Origin: Cellulomonas denverensis
GTDB taxonomy: Bacteria; Actinomycetota; Actinomycetes; Actinomycetales; Cellulomonadaceae
Assembly: GCF_012396125.1 (NCBI RefSeq)
Contig: NZ_JAAXOX010000005.1
Coordinates: forward strand, 1-64,000
Length of the DNA: 64,000 nucleotides
Direction of reading: 5' to 3'
Both the position numbers and the translations under genes were made by a program. Under the pieces are notes generated by a model, which worked only from the letters and a program-made list of their open reading frames with translations, did no database searches and was not told where the DNA came from. The first letter of the stretch is position 1, and every line of letters starts with the position of its first letter. Shown in pieces: positions 33,145 to 41,389 of this stretch.

Positions 33145-34530
33145 TCAGTTGTGGGCGTGCAGCGGCTTGCCGGCCAGCGCCAGGTGCGCCTCGCCGAGAG
33201 CCTCGTTCTGCGTGGGGTGGGCGTGGATCAGGGCGGCGACGTCCTCGGGGTAGGCCTCCCAGTTCACGATCAGCTGGCCTTCGCCGATCAACTCGCCGAC
33301 CCGGGCGCCGATCATGTGCACGCCGATCACCGGGCCGTCCTTCTCCCGCACCAGCTTGATGAAGCCGGTGGTGGCGAGGATCTGGCTCTTGCCGTTGCCG
33401 CCGAGGTTGTACTCGAGGGTCTCGACGTTCTCCGCGCCGTACTGCTCCTTGGCCTTGGCCTCGGTGAGGCCGACCGAGGCGACCTCGGGGTCGGAGTAGG
33501 TGACGCGCGGGATGCCGGACTCGACGATCGGGGCCGGGTTCAGGCCGGCGATCTCCTCGGCGACGAAGATGCCCTGGGCGAAGCCGCGGTGCGCGAGCTG
33601 CAGGCCGGGGACGATGTCGCCCACGGCGTAGATGTTGCCGACACCGGTGTGCAGCCGCTCGTCGGTGATGACGAAGCCGCGGTCCAGGGTCAGGCCCTGC
33701 TCCTCGTAACCCAGGCCGGAGGTCGACGGGCCACGGCCGACCGCCACCAGCAGCAGGTCGGCGTCGAAGGTCTTGCCGTCCTCCAGGGTGACGTGCACGC
33801 CGTCGTCGTTCTGGGTCACGCCGGAGAACCGGACGCCCAGGTTGAAGTTGATCCCGCGCTTGCGGAAGGCGCGCTCGAAGGCCTTGGACAGCGCCTCGTC
33901 CTCGTTCGGGACCAGGTGCGGCAGCGCCTCGATGATCGTGACGTCGGCGCCGAAGGACTTCCAGACCGAGGCGAACTCGGAGCCGATCACGCCGCCGCCG
34001 AGGATAATCGCCGACTTCGGCACCCAGTCCAGCGTCAGCGCCTGGTCGGAGGTGATCACCCGGCCGCCGATCTCCAGACCGGGCAGCGTGCGGGCGTAGG
34101 AGCCGGTGCCGAGCACGATGTGCTTGCCGGTGACGCGCTCGCCGTTCACCTCGACGGTGTCCGGGCCGACCAGCTTGCCGTAGCCCTCGATCACGGTGAT
34201 CTTGCGGGACTTGATCAGCCCCTGCAGACCCTTGTAGAGGCGGCCGATCACCGAGTCCTTGTACTCGTTGACGCCGTTCATGTCGATGCCGGTGAGCTCG
34301 GTGTGCACGCCGAAGTGCGCACCCTCACGGGCGTTGTCGGCCAGCTCGGCCGCGTGCAGCAGGGCCTTGGTCGGGATGCAGCCCTTGTGGAGGCAGGTCC
34401 CGCCGACCTTGTCGGCCTCGATGAGGGCGACGCTCAGGCCGAGCTGGGCACCGCGGAGCGCGGCCGCGTAGCCGCCACTCCCTCCGCCCAGGACGACGAT
34501 GTCGAAAGCGGACCCGGTCGTGTCGGACAC
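33145..34530 (-). CDS. lpdA: Dihydrolipoyl dehydrogenase (E3)
   Basis: 461 aa from GTG 34530, preceded by AAGGAG. FAD site [23 protein letters not shown]; redox disulfide [16 protein letters not shown] site [17 protein letters not shown]; second FAD motif [21 protein letters not shown]; and the C-terminal active-site His-Glu pair in [14 protein letters not shown]. It reoxidises the dihydrolipoyl groups of the E2 protein encoded just downstream and passes electrons to NAD+. The two genes form one operon of the 2-oxoacid dehydrogenase complexes. Confidence 0.97.
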   Translation of the reverse strand: MSDTTGSAFDIVVLGGGSGGYAAALRGAQLGLSVALIEADKVGGTCLHKGCIPTKALLHAAELADNAREGAHFGVHTELTGIDMNGVNEYKDSVIGRLYKGLQGLIKSRKITVIEGYGKLVGPDTVEVNGERVTGKHIVLGTGSYARTLPGLEIGGRVITSDQALTLDWVPKSAIILGGGVIGSEFASVWKSFGADVTIIEALPHLVPNEDEALSKAFERAFRKRGINFNLGVRFSGVTQNDDGVHVTLEDGKTFDADLLLVAVGRGPSTSGLGYEEQGLTLDRGFVITDERLHTGVGNIYAVGDIVPGLQLAHRGFAQGIFVAEEIAGLNPAPIVESGIPRVTYSDPEVASVGLTEAKAKEQYGAENVETLEYNLGGNGKSQILATTGFIKLVREKDGPVIGVHMIGARVGELIGEGQLIVNWEAYPEDVAALIHAHPTQNEALGEAHLALAGKPLHAHN

Positions 34531-34719
34531 GTGGTGGCTCCTTGAAGTGACGTCGGTGTGGTGAGTCGCCGCCCATCTTGGCATCTTCATCTAGGCCGGA
34601 CGACCCAGATCACGGGATTGGTGGTGTGATTCTCGGTACAGACATCCCATGTTTTCGCCACTCGCGCACCAGGGTGACGTTCAGCCCACTCCCAGGTGAG
34701 CCCGGTTACCCTGACCGGC

Positions 34720-35103
34720 ATGGGTCTGTTCTCCCGCCGTCGCGCCCGCCGTGACGACGCCACCGCCACCGGTGCCGCCGAGCCCACCGGCCGCGCCGCG
34801 CAGCAGGCGACCGTCGAGCACCTCGCCGAGTTCGTGCGCACCCGGGTGGGCGTCGAGGCGTACCTGGAACCGCAGACCAACGTCACCCAGACCACGCTGA
34901 TGCTGATCGCCACCGACGGGGAGTGGACCCGGCGCCGGGTGCCGGACGCGAAGGCCGGCGCCGAGGTCGCCCGCAAGCTCGGCATCCCGCTGTACGACGT
35001 GCAGCGCACCGGCTACCCGCAGCGGATGCGGGACTGGAACACCCGGCAGCGGATCCAGCGCGAGCGTGCCGCCCGGGAACGCGCCGCGCGCCGCGACGGC
35101 TGA
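34720..35103 (+). CDS. Conserved hypothetical actinobacterial protein
   Basis: 127 aa from ATG 34720; TACCCT at 34707-34712 lies 7 nt upstream (leaderless). The N-terminus is basic (LFSRRRARRDD). The middle holds a compact domain: VEHLAEFVRTRVGVEAYLEPQTNVTQTTLMLIATDGEWTRRRVP, then AGAEVARKLGIPLYDVQRTGYP. The C-terminus is a charged helix (RMRDWNTRQRIQRERAARERAARRDG). No signal peptide or membrane segment. It looks like a small conserved actinobacterial protein often found near lpdA or pepA, but I cannot assign a function. Confidence 0.75.
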   Translation: MGLFSRRRARRDDATATGAAEPTGRAAQQATVEHLAEFVRTRVGVEAYLEPQTNVTQTTLMLIATDGEWTRRRVPDAKAGAEVARKLGIPLYDVQRTGYPQRMRDWNTRQRIQRERAARERAARRDG

Positions 35104-35113
35104 GCCCGGACAC

Positions 35114-35152
35114 GACGAAGGCCACCGACCCGCGGGGTCGGTGGCCTTCGTC
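35114..35152. terminator. Bidirectional terminator between the 127-aa gene and pepA
   Basis: GACGAAGGCCACCGACCC (35114-35131), loop GCG, and its exact complement (35135-35152); an 18-bp perfect stem between convergent genes. Confidence 0.85.
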
Positions 35153-35158
35153 ATCGGC

Positions 35159-36658
35159 TCACTTGCCGGCCGCGCGGCCCTCGATCAGGGTCAGCAGCGT
35201 CCGCACGCCCACGCCGGTGCCGCCGACCGGGGTGTACCCGAACGGCGCCTTCTCGTTGTAGGCCGGACCGGCGATGTCCAGGTGCGCCCACGGCGTCGAC
35301 CCGACGAACTCCTGCAGGAAGATCCCCGCGGTCAGCATCCCGCCGAACCGGTCGGCGACATTCGCGAGGTCCGCGACCTTGGACTTCAGTCCCGCGCGCA
35401 GGTCCTGCGGCAGCGGCATCGGCCAGAACTGCTCGCCGGAGGCGCCGGCCGAGGCGACCACCTCCTCGCGCACCGGGTCGGTGCCCATCACCGCGGACAC
35501 CCGCGGGCCGAGGGCGACCAGCTGCGCACCGGTCAGGGTGGCGATGTCCAGGACGACGTCCGGCTTCTCCTCCACCGCGGCGACCAGGCCGTCCGCCATC
35601 ACCAGGCGGCCCTCGGCGTCGGTGTTCAGCACCTCGACGGTCTTGCCACCGCGGATGGTCAGCACGTCGGAGGGACGCTGGGCGCTGCCGGATGGCATGT
35701 TCTCGGCCAGGCAGAGCCAGCCGGTCACGGCGACCGGGAGCTCGAGCCGGGCGGCGGCCAGCACGGTGTGCAGCACGGCGGCGGCGCCGGCCATGTCGGA
35801 CTTCATCGCCTCCATCCCGGCGGCCGGCTTGATCGAGATGCCGCCGGAGTCGAAGGTGATGCCCTTGCCCACCAGGGCGACCTTGGCCTTCGGGCGGGAC
35901 GGGCTGTAGGCGACCTTGACCAGACGGGGCGGACGGACCGACCCCTGCCCGACGCCCACCAGGCCGCCGTAGCCGCCCGCCGCGAGCTGCTTCTCGTCCA
36001 GGACGGTGAGCTTCACGCCCTTGGCGCCGGAATCCTTCACCGCGGCCTTGGCGGCGTCGGCGAAGGCGGCCGGGAACAGGTCGTTCGGGGCGGCGTTCAC
36101 CAGGTCGCGCACGCCGTGCACCGCGCCGGCCAGCACCTCGGCCCGGGCCAGGGCGGCGACGGCGGCCTTGTCCTTGGCCCGCGGGGTGACGATCTCGATC
36201 GACGACACCGGGGCGGTCGCCTCGCCGGTGCGGTACCGGGTGTAGTCGTACGCGCCGAACAGCGCACCCTCGGCGACCGCGGCGACCTGACCGGCGTCGG
36301 CGGCCGGCAGCACCACGGCCACCGACTGCACGCCGGACAGCTCGCGCAGGGCGGCACCGGCGGCGCGGCGGAGCGTCTCGGGCTCCGGGGTCGCACCGTC
36401 CTCCAGCCGGCCCACGCCGGTGAGCACGACCAGCTTGGCCTTCAGGCCGGTGGCCGGGACGCTGCGCACCTGGTCGGCCGCGCCGGTCACGCCCAGCGGG
36501 GTGGCCAGGTCGGTCAGGGCCGCGGCCAGGTCGGCGGGCAGCCAGTCGGCGGCCAGCAGCCGGGGTGGGCGGCCCTCGCCGGTCTGGGCGACCGCGACGA
36601 CCAGGGCGTCGGCGGACAGGCGGGTGGGGTTCGCGGAGGTCAACGTCACTCGGGGCAC
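35159..36658 (-). CDS. pepA: Leucyl aminopeptidase (M17 family)
   Basis: 499 aa from GTG 36658; TAGGGT 7 nt upstream supports this leaderless start. The N-terminal macro-like domain is followed by the M17 catalytic domain: LVGKGITFDSGGISIKPAAGMEAMKSDMAGAAAVL supplies the Lys and Asp metal ligands, and NTDAEGRLVMADGL is the family signature with Asp, Glu and catalytic Arg. LADVAD-like ADLANVADRFGGMLTAGIFLQEFV and WAHLDIAGPAYN complete the site. A two-zinc (or Mn) hexameric aminopeptidase of the cytosol that removes N-terminal residues in peptide turnover. Confidence 0.96.
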   Translation of the reverse strand: MPRVTLTSANPTRLSADALVVAVAQTGEGRPPRLLAADWLPADLAAALTDLATPLGVTGAADQVRSVPATGLKAKLVVLTGVGRLEDGATPEPETLRRAAGAALRELSGVQSVAVVLPAADAGQVAAVAEGALFGAYDYTRYRTGEATAPVSSIEIVTPRAKDKAAVAALARAEVLAGAVHGVRDLVNAAPNDLFPAAFADAAKAAVKDSGAKGVKLTVLDEKQLAAGGYGGLVGVGQGSVRPPRLVKVAYSPSRPKAKVALVGKGITFDSGGISIKPAAGMEAMKSDMAGAAAVLHTVLAAARLELPVAVTGWLCLAENMPSGSAQRPSDVLTIRGGKTVEVLNTDAEGRLVMADGLVAAVEEKPDVVLDIATLTGAQLVALGPRVSAVMGTDPVREEVVASAGASGEQFWPMPLPQDLRAGLKSKVADLANVADRFGGMLTAGIFLQEFVGSTPWAHLDIAGPAYNEKAPFGYTPVGGTGVGVRTLLTLIEGRAAGK

Positions 36659-36665
36659 GGGCCCA

Positions 36666-36690
36666 ACCCTAGTCGCCATGCGGGTACCGT
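36666..36690. promoter_or_regulatory. Compact divergent promoter of pepA and the 118-aa membrane protein
   Basis: TAGGGT on the minus strand (36671-36666) serves pepA with 7 nt to GTG 36658. TACCGT on the plus strand (36685-36690) lies 8 nt before GTG 36699. Only 40 bp separates the two start codons. Confidence 0.5.
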
Positions 36691-36698
36691 CGACCCCC

Positions 36699-37055
36699 GT
36701 GACGCCGCCACTCACCGTTCTGGTCGCCCTGGCCGCCGCCGCCCTCGGGCTCTGGGCCGCCTGGTTCGCCCTCCGGGACCGCGCCGTGATCCTGCGCCAG
36801 CTCTGGGGCGGGGCGGTGGTCGAGGGCCTGATGGTGATCCAGGCCGTGGTCGCCGGAGTGCAGCACGCCACCGGCACGGTGCCCGCCGAGCCGGCAGTGT
36901 TCTGGAGCTACGTCGTCACCCAGCTCGTCCTGCTGCCCGCCGCCGCGCTCTGGGCCTTCGCCGAGCGCAGCCGCTGGTCCTCGGTGGTGCTGCTGATCGC
37001 GGCGGCCGCAGTGGCCTTCCTGCAGCTCCGCCTCGCCCAGACCTGGGGGAACTGA
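36699..37055 (+). CDS. Small integral membrane protein
   Basis: 118 aa from GTG 36699, chosen because TACCGT lies 8 nt upstream; ATG 36678, adding seven residues, is the alternative. Four hydrophobic stretches are visible: PLTVLVALAAAALGLWAAWFAL, VVEGLMVIQAVVAGVQ, FWSYVVTQLVLLPAAALWAF and WSSVVLLIAAAAVAFLQLRL. The overall style matches small actinobacterial four-helix proteins of unknown function. It sits 3 nt before a second membrane-protein gene and begins a three- or four-gene run ending in pyrD. Confidence 0.75.
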   Translation: MTPPLTVLVALAAAALGLWAAWFALRDRAVILRQLWGGAVVEGLMVIQAVVAGVQHATGTVPAEPAVFWSYVVTQLVLLPAAALWAFAERSRWSSVVLLIAAAAVAFLQLRLAQTWGN

Positions 37056-37058
37056 CCC

Positions 37059-37466
37059 ATGAGCACACCGATCGCCACCGGCCCGGGCCGGGTGCTGGTC
37101 GCCGTCTACGGCCTGTTCGCGCTGGCCGCCACCGCCCGCGGGGTGAGCCAGTTGATCCGCGAGTTCGACGCCGCGCCGCTGGCCTACAGCCTGTCCGCCT
37201 TCGCCGGGGTGGTGTACATCGTGGCCACCCTCGCGCTGGCGAAGGACTGGCGGCCGGTGGCCTGGGCGGCGGTGGGCGTCGAGCTGGCCGGCGTCCTGAC
37301 CGTCGGCCTGCTCACCGTGATCGATGCCGCCGACTTCCCGGACGCCACCGTGTGGTCGCTGTTCGGCCGGGACTACGGCTTCGTGCCGTTGATCCTGCCG
37401 TTCCTGGGCCTGGCCTGGCTGTGGCGCACCGGGCGGTCCCGCGAGCAGGTCCCGGCGACCGACTAG
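37059..37466 (+). CDS. Small integral membrane protein
   Basis: 135 aa from ATG 37059, preceded by GGGGGAA. Four predicted membrane segments: RVLVAVYGLFALAATARGV, LAYSLSAFAGVVYIVATLAL, VAWAAVGVELAGVLTVGLLTVI and FGFVPL-like YGFVPLILPFLGLAWLW. The motif ATARGVSQLI near the N-terminus and the GRDYGFVP loop are conserved in an actinobacterial family located upstream of pyrD. Function unknown. Co-transcribed with the preceding membrane protein. Confidence 0.8.
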   Translation: MSTPIATGPGRVLVAVYGLFALAATARGVSQLIREFDAAPLAYSLSAFAGVVYIVATLALAKDWRPVAWAAVGVELAGVLTVGLLTVIDAADFPDATVWSLFGRDYGFVPLILPFLGLAWLWRTGRSREQVPATD

Positions 37467-37476
37467 GTTGGGGGCC

Positions 37477-38499
37477 GTGTACGGCCTCCTGTTCCGCCTG
37501 GTCTTCGTCCGCCTCGATCCCGAACAGGCCCATCACCGGGCCTTCGCGCTGATCCGGCTCGCCGCCCGCATCCCGGTGCTCCGCGGCGTGATCCGGTCGG
37601 TGCTGTCGATCCCGGACTCCGGACGGGTGCGCGTGCTCGGCCGGACCTTCCCCTCCGCCTTCGGCGTCGCCGCGGGCTTCGACAAGGACGCGGTCGGGGT
37701 GCCCGGGCTGACCATGCTCGGCTTCGGCTTCGTCGAGATCGGCACCGTGACCGCCGAGCCGCAGCCCGGCAACGAGCCGCCCCGGCTGTGGCGGATGGTC
37801 GACCAGCAGGCGCTGCGCAACCGGATGGGCTTCAACAACCAGGGGTCGGTGGCGGTCGCCCGCACGCTGGCCAAGCTGCGCAGCACGCCGTCCGGACGGG
37901 CCGCGGTGGTCGGCGTCAACATCGGCAAGACCAAGGTCACCCCGGTCGAGGACGCCGCCGCCGACTACGCCACCTCCGCCGAGCGCCTGGCGCCCTACGC
38001 CGACTACCTGGTGGTCAACGTCTCCTCCCCGAACACCCCCGGCCTGCGTGACCTGCAGTCGGTGGCCTCGCTGCGCCCGGTGCTGGAGGCCACCCGCGCC
38101 GCCGCCGACCGGGCCACCGCCGCGGCCGGCCGTTCCCGGGTGCCGCTGCTGGTCAAGATCGCCCCGGACCTGGCCGACGAGGACGTCGACGCGGTCGCCG
38201 ATCTGGCGCTGGAACTGGGCCTGGACGGCGTGGTGGCGGTGAACACCACCATCGCGCACGACCTCGGCCCGGGCGGGTTCTCCGGTCCGCCGCTGCTGGA
38301 CCGCGGGCTGGCCGTGGTGCGGCGGCTGCGGGACCGGCTCGGCCCGGACCCGGTGATCATCGGGGTCGGCGGGATCAGCACCGGTGCCGACGCCCGGGCC
38401 TACCGGGAGGCCGGCGCCACCCTGGTGCAGGGCTACACCGGCTTCATCTACCGCGGTCCGTTCTGGGCCGCCCGGATCGCCCGGGAGCTGGCGGCATGA
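37477..38499 (+). CDS. pyrD: Quinone-dependent dihydroorotate dehydrogenase (class 2)
   Basis: 340 aa from GTG 37477; TAGGTT lies 7 nt upstream, so although it follows a gene by 10 bp it may also have its own leaderless transcript. The N-terminal amphipathic region ([22 protein letters not shown]) targets the membrane and its quinones, the class 2 hallmark. FMN and substrate motifs: [44 protein letters not shown] with catalytic Ser, [23 protein letters not shown] and [29 protein letters not shown]. Fourth step of pyrimidine synthesis. Confidence 0.97.
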   Translation: MYGLLFRLVFVRLDPEQAHHRAFALIRLAARIPVLRGVIRSVLSIPDSGRVRVLGRTFPSAFGVAAGFDKDAVGVPGLTMLGFGFVEIGTVTAEPQPGNEPPRLWRMVDQQALRNRMGFNNQGSVAVARTLAKLRSTPSGRAAVVGVNIGKTKVTPVEDAAADYATSAERLAPYADYLVVNVSSPNTPGLRDLQSVASLRPVLEATRAAADRATAAAGRSRVPLLVKIAPDLADEDVDAVADLALELGLDGVVAVNTTIAHDLGPGGFSGPPLLDRGLAVVRRLRDRLGPDPVIIGVGGISTGADARAYREAGATLVQGYTGFIYRGPFWAARIARELAA

Positions 38500-38741
38500 C
38501 CGATCTGCGACCGTCCTGGACCTGGCAGTTCACCGACGCGGCCGGCCACGAGCTGGACCGGCCGGCCTCGCCGTCGTTCACCGAGCGCTTCGACGCCGAG
38601 GAGTGGCTGGGCGTGCACTGGCGGGCGCTGCGCGACCAGGGCGCCGGCCGCGCGGTGCTCCGGCACGCGGGATCGGCGGTGGCGCCGGTGCACGACCTGG
38701 GGGCAGTGCCGGAGCGGATGACCTTCCGGGCCGCGGACTGA
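38496..38741 (+). CDS. Small hypothetical protein overlapping pyrD
   Basis: 81 aa from ATG 38496, overlapping the pyrD stop (ATGA). It is soluble, with aromatic residues at the start (PSWTWQFTDAAGHEL) and a predicted alpha/beta mix (FDAEEWLGVHWRALRDQGAGRAVL). Similar short proteins occur after pyrD in related Micrococcales. They are of unknown function. Translational coupling supports that it is real. Confidence 0.65.
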   Translation: MTDLRPSWTWQFTDAAGHELDRPASPSFTERFDAEEWLGVHWRALRDQGAGRAVLRHAGSAVAPVHDLGAVPERMTFRAAD

Positions 38742-39150
38742 ACCTCCGGGCCGACGACTGACCTCCCGGGCCGACGACTGACTGCGAGGGCAGCCGTGCC
38801 GCCCGTCCCCGTCTCGCCGAGAGTGCACGAATGCACGCCTCCCGGCCCAGGAGGCGTGCATTCGTGCACTCTCGATGAGGAAGACGGGCCCCAGGGAGGG
38901 GCGTGGACGCGCGGAGCACGGAGCTGGGCGGACCGTGGGCGTGGAGCGCGGCCGAGGGCGCAGTTCACGGTGGTCGAACGAGCCGAGGGCCGACGCGAAC
39001 TACGCCCTCGGCGGGCGCTGGGGCTCAGGTCGAGAGCAGGCAGCGGGGCTCGGCGGGTAAGCGTCGGTTCCGCCGGCTCGAACCCAGCGCACCCACCGCT
39101 AGACGAACCAGAGGGCGACCTTCCGGGCCGAGGACTGACCGGCCACCGCC
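38742..39150. other. 409-bp gene-free interval with a large inverted repeat
   Basis: No convincing gene. It begins with two near-identical copies of cgggccgacgactga (about 38749-38782). It then carries the 24-bp-stem inverted repeat at 38819-38873 and about 275 bp of unassigned GC-rich DNA before the MocR stop codon. Confidence 0.6.
38819..38873. repeat. Long inverted repeat, 24-bp stem, 7-nt loop
   Basis: GAGAGTGCACGAATGCAC continuing GCCTCC (38819-38842) pairs perfectly with 38850-38873. The stem is less GC-rich than other terminators here, and its 5' half contains its own GTGCA/TGCAC symmetry. It could terminate both pyrD and MocR transcription or be a dispersed genomic element. Confidence 0.75.
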
Positions 39151-40593
39151 TCAGACGGTGACCCCCCGGTCCGGCACCGCCGCGGGCACCACCCCGCCGG
39201 TCAGCGCCGACCAGGCCAGCGCCAGCCCGTCCACCGCGCGCTCCAGCACCTCCGGCGGGGCGGTGAACGGCAGCCGCAGCCGGTCCTCCAGCCCGCCGTC
39301 CACCCCGAACGCCGGGCCGGGCGCCACCCGCACCCCGTGCGCCAGCGCCAGGGCACTCAGCGCCGAGGACACCGGCGCGCCCAGGTCCACCCACAAGCAC
39401 TGCCCGCCGCGGGGCACGGTGAACCGCCACTGCGGCAACCGTTCGCCGAGCAGCCGCACCAGCAGGTCCCGGCCGGCGCGGAGCTGATCCACCCGGCCCG
39501 GCACCGCACCCGGCCCGGCGGCCAGCAGCTCCGCGGCGATCAGCTGGTCCAGCACCGGCGTGCCCAGATCGGCGCTGCGCCGGGCCAGCGCCAGCCGGGT
39601 GGTCAACTCCGCCGGACCGCGCAGCCAGCCGACCCGCAGCCCACCCCAGTGCGACTTGGACATCGAACCGATCGCCAGCACCCGCGGGTTGCGCCCGTCG
39701 CCGGCCCAGGACTCCGGCGGCGGGCCGTCCAGGGTCAGATCGGTCAGCACCTCGTCCCCGGCGATCACCGTGCCGGTCCGCCGGGCCAGCTCCCGCACCG
39801 CGGCCCGCTCCGGCCCGGACAGGCAACCACCGGTGGGGTTCTGGTGGTCCGGGATCAGGTACACCAGCCGGGGCGCGACCTGCCGCAGGGTGGACTCCAG
39901 CAGATCCAGGTCGGTGCCCTCCGGTCCGGTCGGCACCGGCACCGCCCGGGCACCCGCCGCCCGCACCGCGTCCAGGGCGTGCACATAGGTCGGTTGCTCC
40001 ACCACCACCCGGTCGCCCGGACCGGCCTGGGTGCGGGTGAGCAGGGCGATCGCGTGCTGGGCGCCGGTGGTGACCAGGATCTGCTCCGGCGTGGTGGGGG
40101 TGCCGCGGTCGGTGTAGCGGCGGGCGATCACCTCGCGCAGCTCCGGCAGACCGTGCGGGTGGTACCCGAGTCCGGCGTGGGCGGGCAACCGGTCCAGGGC
40201 GGCGAGGGCGGCGGCGTGCAGCTCGGGCGGGGCGGCGGAGGCGGCGATGGACAGATCCGCGATCCCCGCATCCCCGACGCCGTCCGGTACCGGGGCGGAG
40301 CGGGCGCGGCGCGGGAGGGCGGTCACCGTGCCGGCGCCCTGGCGGCTGAGCAGGAAGCCCTCCGCGCGCAGGGTGTCGTAGGCGGCGGTCACCGTGGTGC
40401 GGGAGACCGCGAGGGCGGTGGCCAGTTCGCGCTCCGCGGGCAGCCGGGTCGCCAGCGGCAGGGACCCGGCCAGCACCGCCCGGCGCAGGGCATCCGAGAG
40501 TGCGGCGTGCGCAGGTCCGGGCCGTCGCCAACTGCCGAGTACGGTGGCGGTCCGGGCGCCGGAGATCCTGCGGTCGGCGGTGAGTCGAGCCAT
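39151..40593 (-). CDS. MocR/PdxR-type GntR regulator with aminotransferase domain
   Basis: 480 aa from ATG 40593. The N-terminal GntR HTH is LSDALRRAVLAGSLPLATRLPAERELATALAVSRTTVTAAYDTLRAEGFLLSRQGAGTVTA. The rest is a class I aminotransferase-like domain: LVTTGAQHAIALL, VEQPTYVHALDAVRA, YLIPDHQNPTGGCLSG and the PLP-binding Lys in IGSMSKSHWGGLRVGWLRG. MocR proteins bind PLP but act as regulators. It is divergent from a YczE-family membrane protein gene, the classical partner, and the intervening 63 bp holds direct-repeat sites. Confidence 0.92.
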   Translation of the reverse strand: MARLTADRRISGARTATVLGSWRRPGPAHAALSDALRRAVLAGSLPLATRLPAERELATALAVSRTTVTAAYDTLRAEGFLLSRQGAGTVTALPRRARSAPVPDGVGDAGIADLSIAASAAPPELHAAALAALDRLPAHAGLGYHPHGLPELREVIARRYTDRGTPTTPEQILVTTGAQHAIALLTRTQAGPGDRVVVEQPTYVHALDAVRAAGARAVPVPTGPEGTDLDLLESTLRQVAPRLVYLIPDHQNPTGGCLSGPERAAVRELARRTGTVIAGDEVLTDLTLDGPPPESWAGDGRNPRVLAIGSMSKSHWGGLRVGWLRGPAELTTRLALARRSADLGTPVLDQLIAAELLAAGPGAVPGRVDQLRAGRDLLVRLLGERLPQWRFTVPRGGQCLWVDLGAPVSSALSALALAHGVRVAPGPAFGVDGGLEDRLRLPFTAPPEVLERAVDGLALAWSALTGGVVPAAVPDRGVTV

Positions 40594-40604
40594 GCAGGCC
40601 ACTG

Positions 40605-40637
40605 TTGCGCAATTGGCTATCGAAGTGAAGGCCATTC
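40605..40637. promoter_or_regulatory. Candidate MocR operator: palindrome plus direct repeats
   Basis: TTGCGCAA (40605-40612) is followed by TTGGCTATC (40613-40621) and AAGGCCATTC (40628-40637), two related direct repeats about 15 bp apart. Direct repeats between divergent MocR and target genes are the usual MocR site layout. The region is AT-rich for this genome. Confidence 0.5.
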
Positions 40638-40656
40638 GACCCGGAAGATCGCGTGC

Positions 40657-41337
40657 ATGACTGAATCCCGGCGCCTCGGACGCCGACTCCCGCAGCTGTT
40701 CCTCGGGCTGGTGCTCTACGCGCTGTCCATCGCGATGGTGGTGCACCCGGCACTCGGCTCCATGCCCTGGGACGTGCTCAGCCAGGGGCTCGCCCGCCAG
40801 CTGCACTGGTCGCTGGGCACCGCGGTCCTGGTCAGCAGCGTCGTCGTGCTGCTGTGCTGGATCCCGCTACGGCAGCGCCCCGGGTTCGGCACGGTGGCCA
40901 ACGTCCTGGTGATCGGACTGATGACCGACCCGTTCGTCGCGCTGCTCGACCGGCTGCCCACCGACCTACCCCTGGTGGCCCGGGCCGGGATCATGGTCGC
41001 CGGCATCGGCCTCAACGGACTCGCGGGTGCGCTGTACATCGGGTCCCGGTTGGGCCCGGGCCCCCGCGACGGCCTGATGACCGGGCTGGTGGCGCGCACC
41101 GGTGGCCGGGTGGCGCTGATCCGTGGCGGCATCGAGCTGACCGTGGTGCTGATCGGCTGGGCGCTCGGCGGCACGGTCGGCGTCGGCACCGTGCTGTACG
41201 CGGTCGCGATCGGGCCGATCCTGGGCTGGCTGATGCCGCGGTTCGCGGTGCCGCTGCCGGGGGATACCGAACCCGCCGGGCAGGAGGCCGCGCAGGGGCG
41301 CCAGGGCGAGGCACCGGCGGAGGTCGCACCGGCCTGA
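40657..41337 (+). CDS. YczE/YitT-like membrane protein
   Basis: 226 aa from ATG 40657. Five hydrophobic segments: LPQLFLGLVLYALSIAMVV, LGTAVLVSSVVVLLCWIPL, FGTVANVLVIGLMTDPFVAL, AGIMVAGIGLNGLAGALYIGSRLGPGPRDGLMTGL and IELTVVLIGWALGGTVGVGTVLYAVAIGPILGWLMP. The motifs MPWDVLSQGL and LGPGPRDGLM are diagnostic of the YczE family. Partner of the divergent MocR regulator; probably a transporter for a vitamin B6-related or amino-acid-like compound, but substrates are unproven. Confidence 0.88.
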   Translation: MTESRRLGRRLPQLFLGLVLYALSIAMVVHPALGSMPWDVLSQGLARQLHWSLGTAVLVSSVVVLLCWIPLRQRPGFGTVANVLVIGLMTDPFVALLDRLPTDLPLVARAGIMVAGIGLNGLAGALYIGSRLGPGPRDGLMTGLVARTGGRVALIRGGIELTVVLIGWALGGTVGVGTVLYAVAIGPILGWLMPRFAVPLPGDTEPAGQEAAQGRQGEAPAEVAPA

Positions 41338-41350
41338 CCCCAGGCATGAC

Positions 41351-41382
41351 GGAGGCCCCGACCGCACGCGGCCGGGGCCTCC
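41351..41382. terminator. Terminator between YczE-like gene and aldo/keto reductase
   Basis: GGAGGCCCCG (41351-41360) pairs with CGGGGCCTCC (41373-41382), with further partial pairing inside. Convergent genes on either side. Confidence 0.75.
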
Positions 41383-41389
41383 GGAGCAC

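Noticed and set aside
39060..39090. tRNA T-arm-like sequence (ggctcgaaccc)
   Set aside because: No D-arm, anticodon arm or acceptor stem can be built around it, and the arm does not pair. No tRNA gene is supported.
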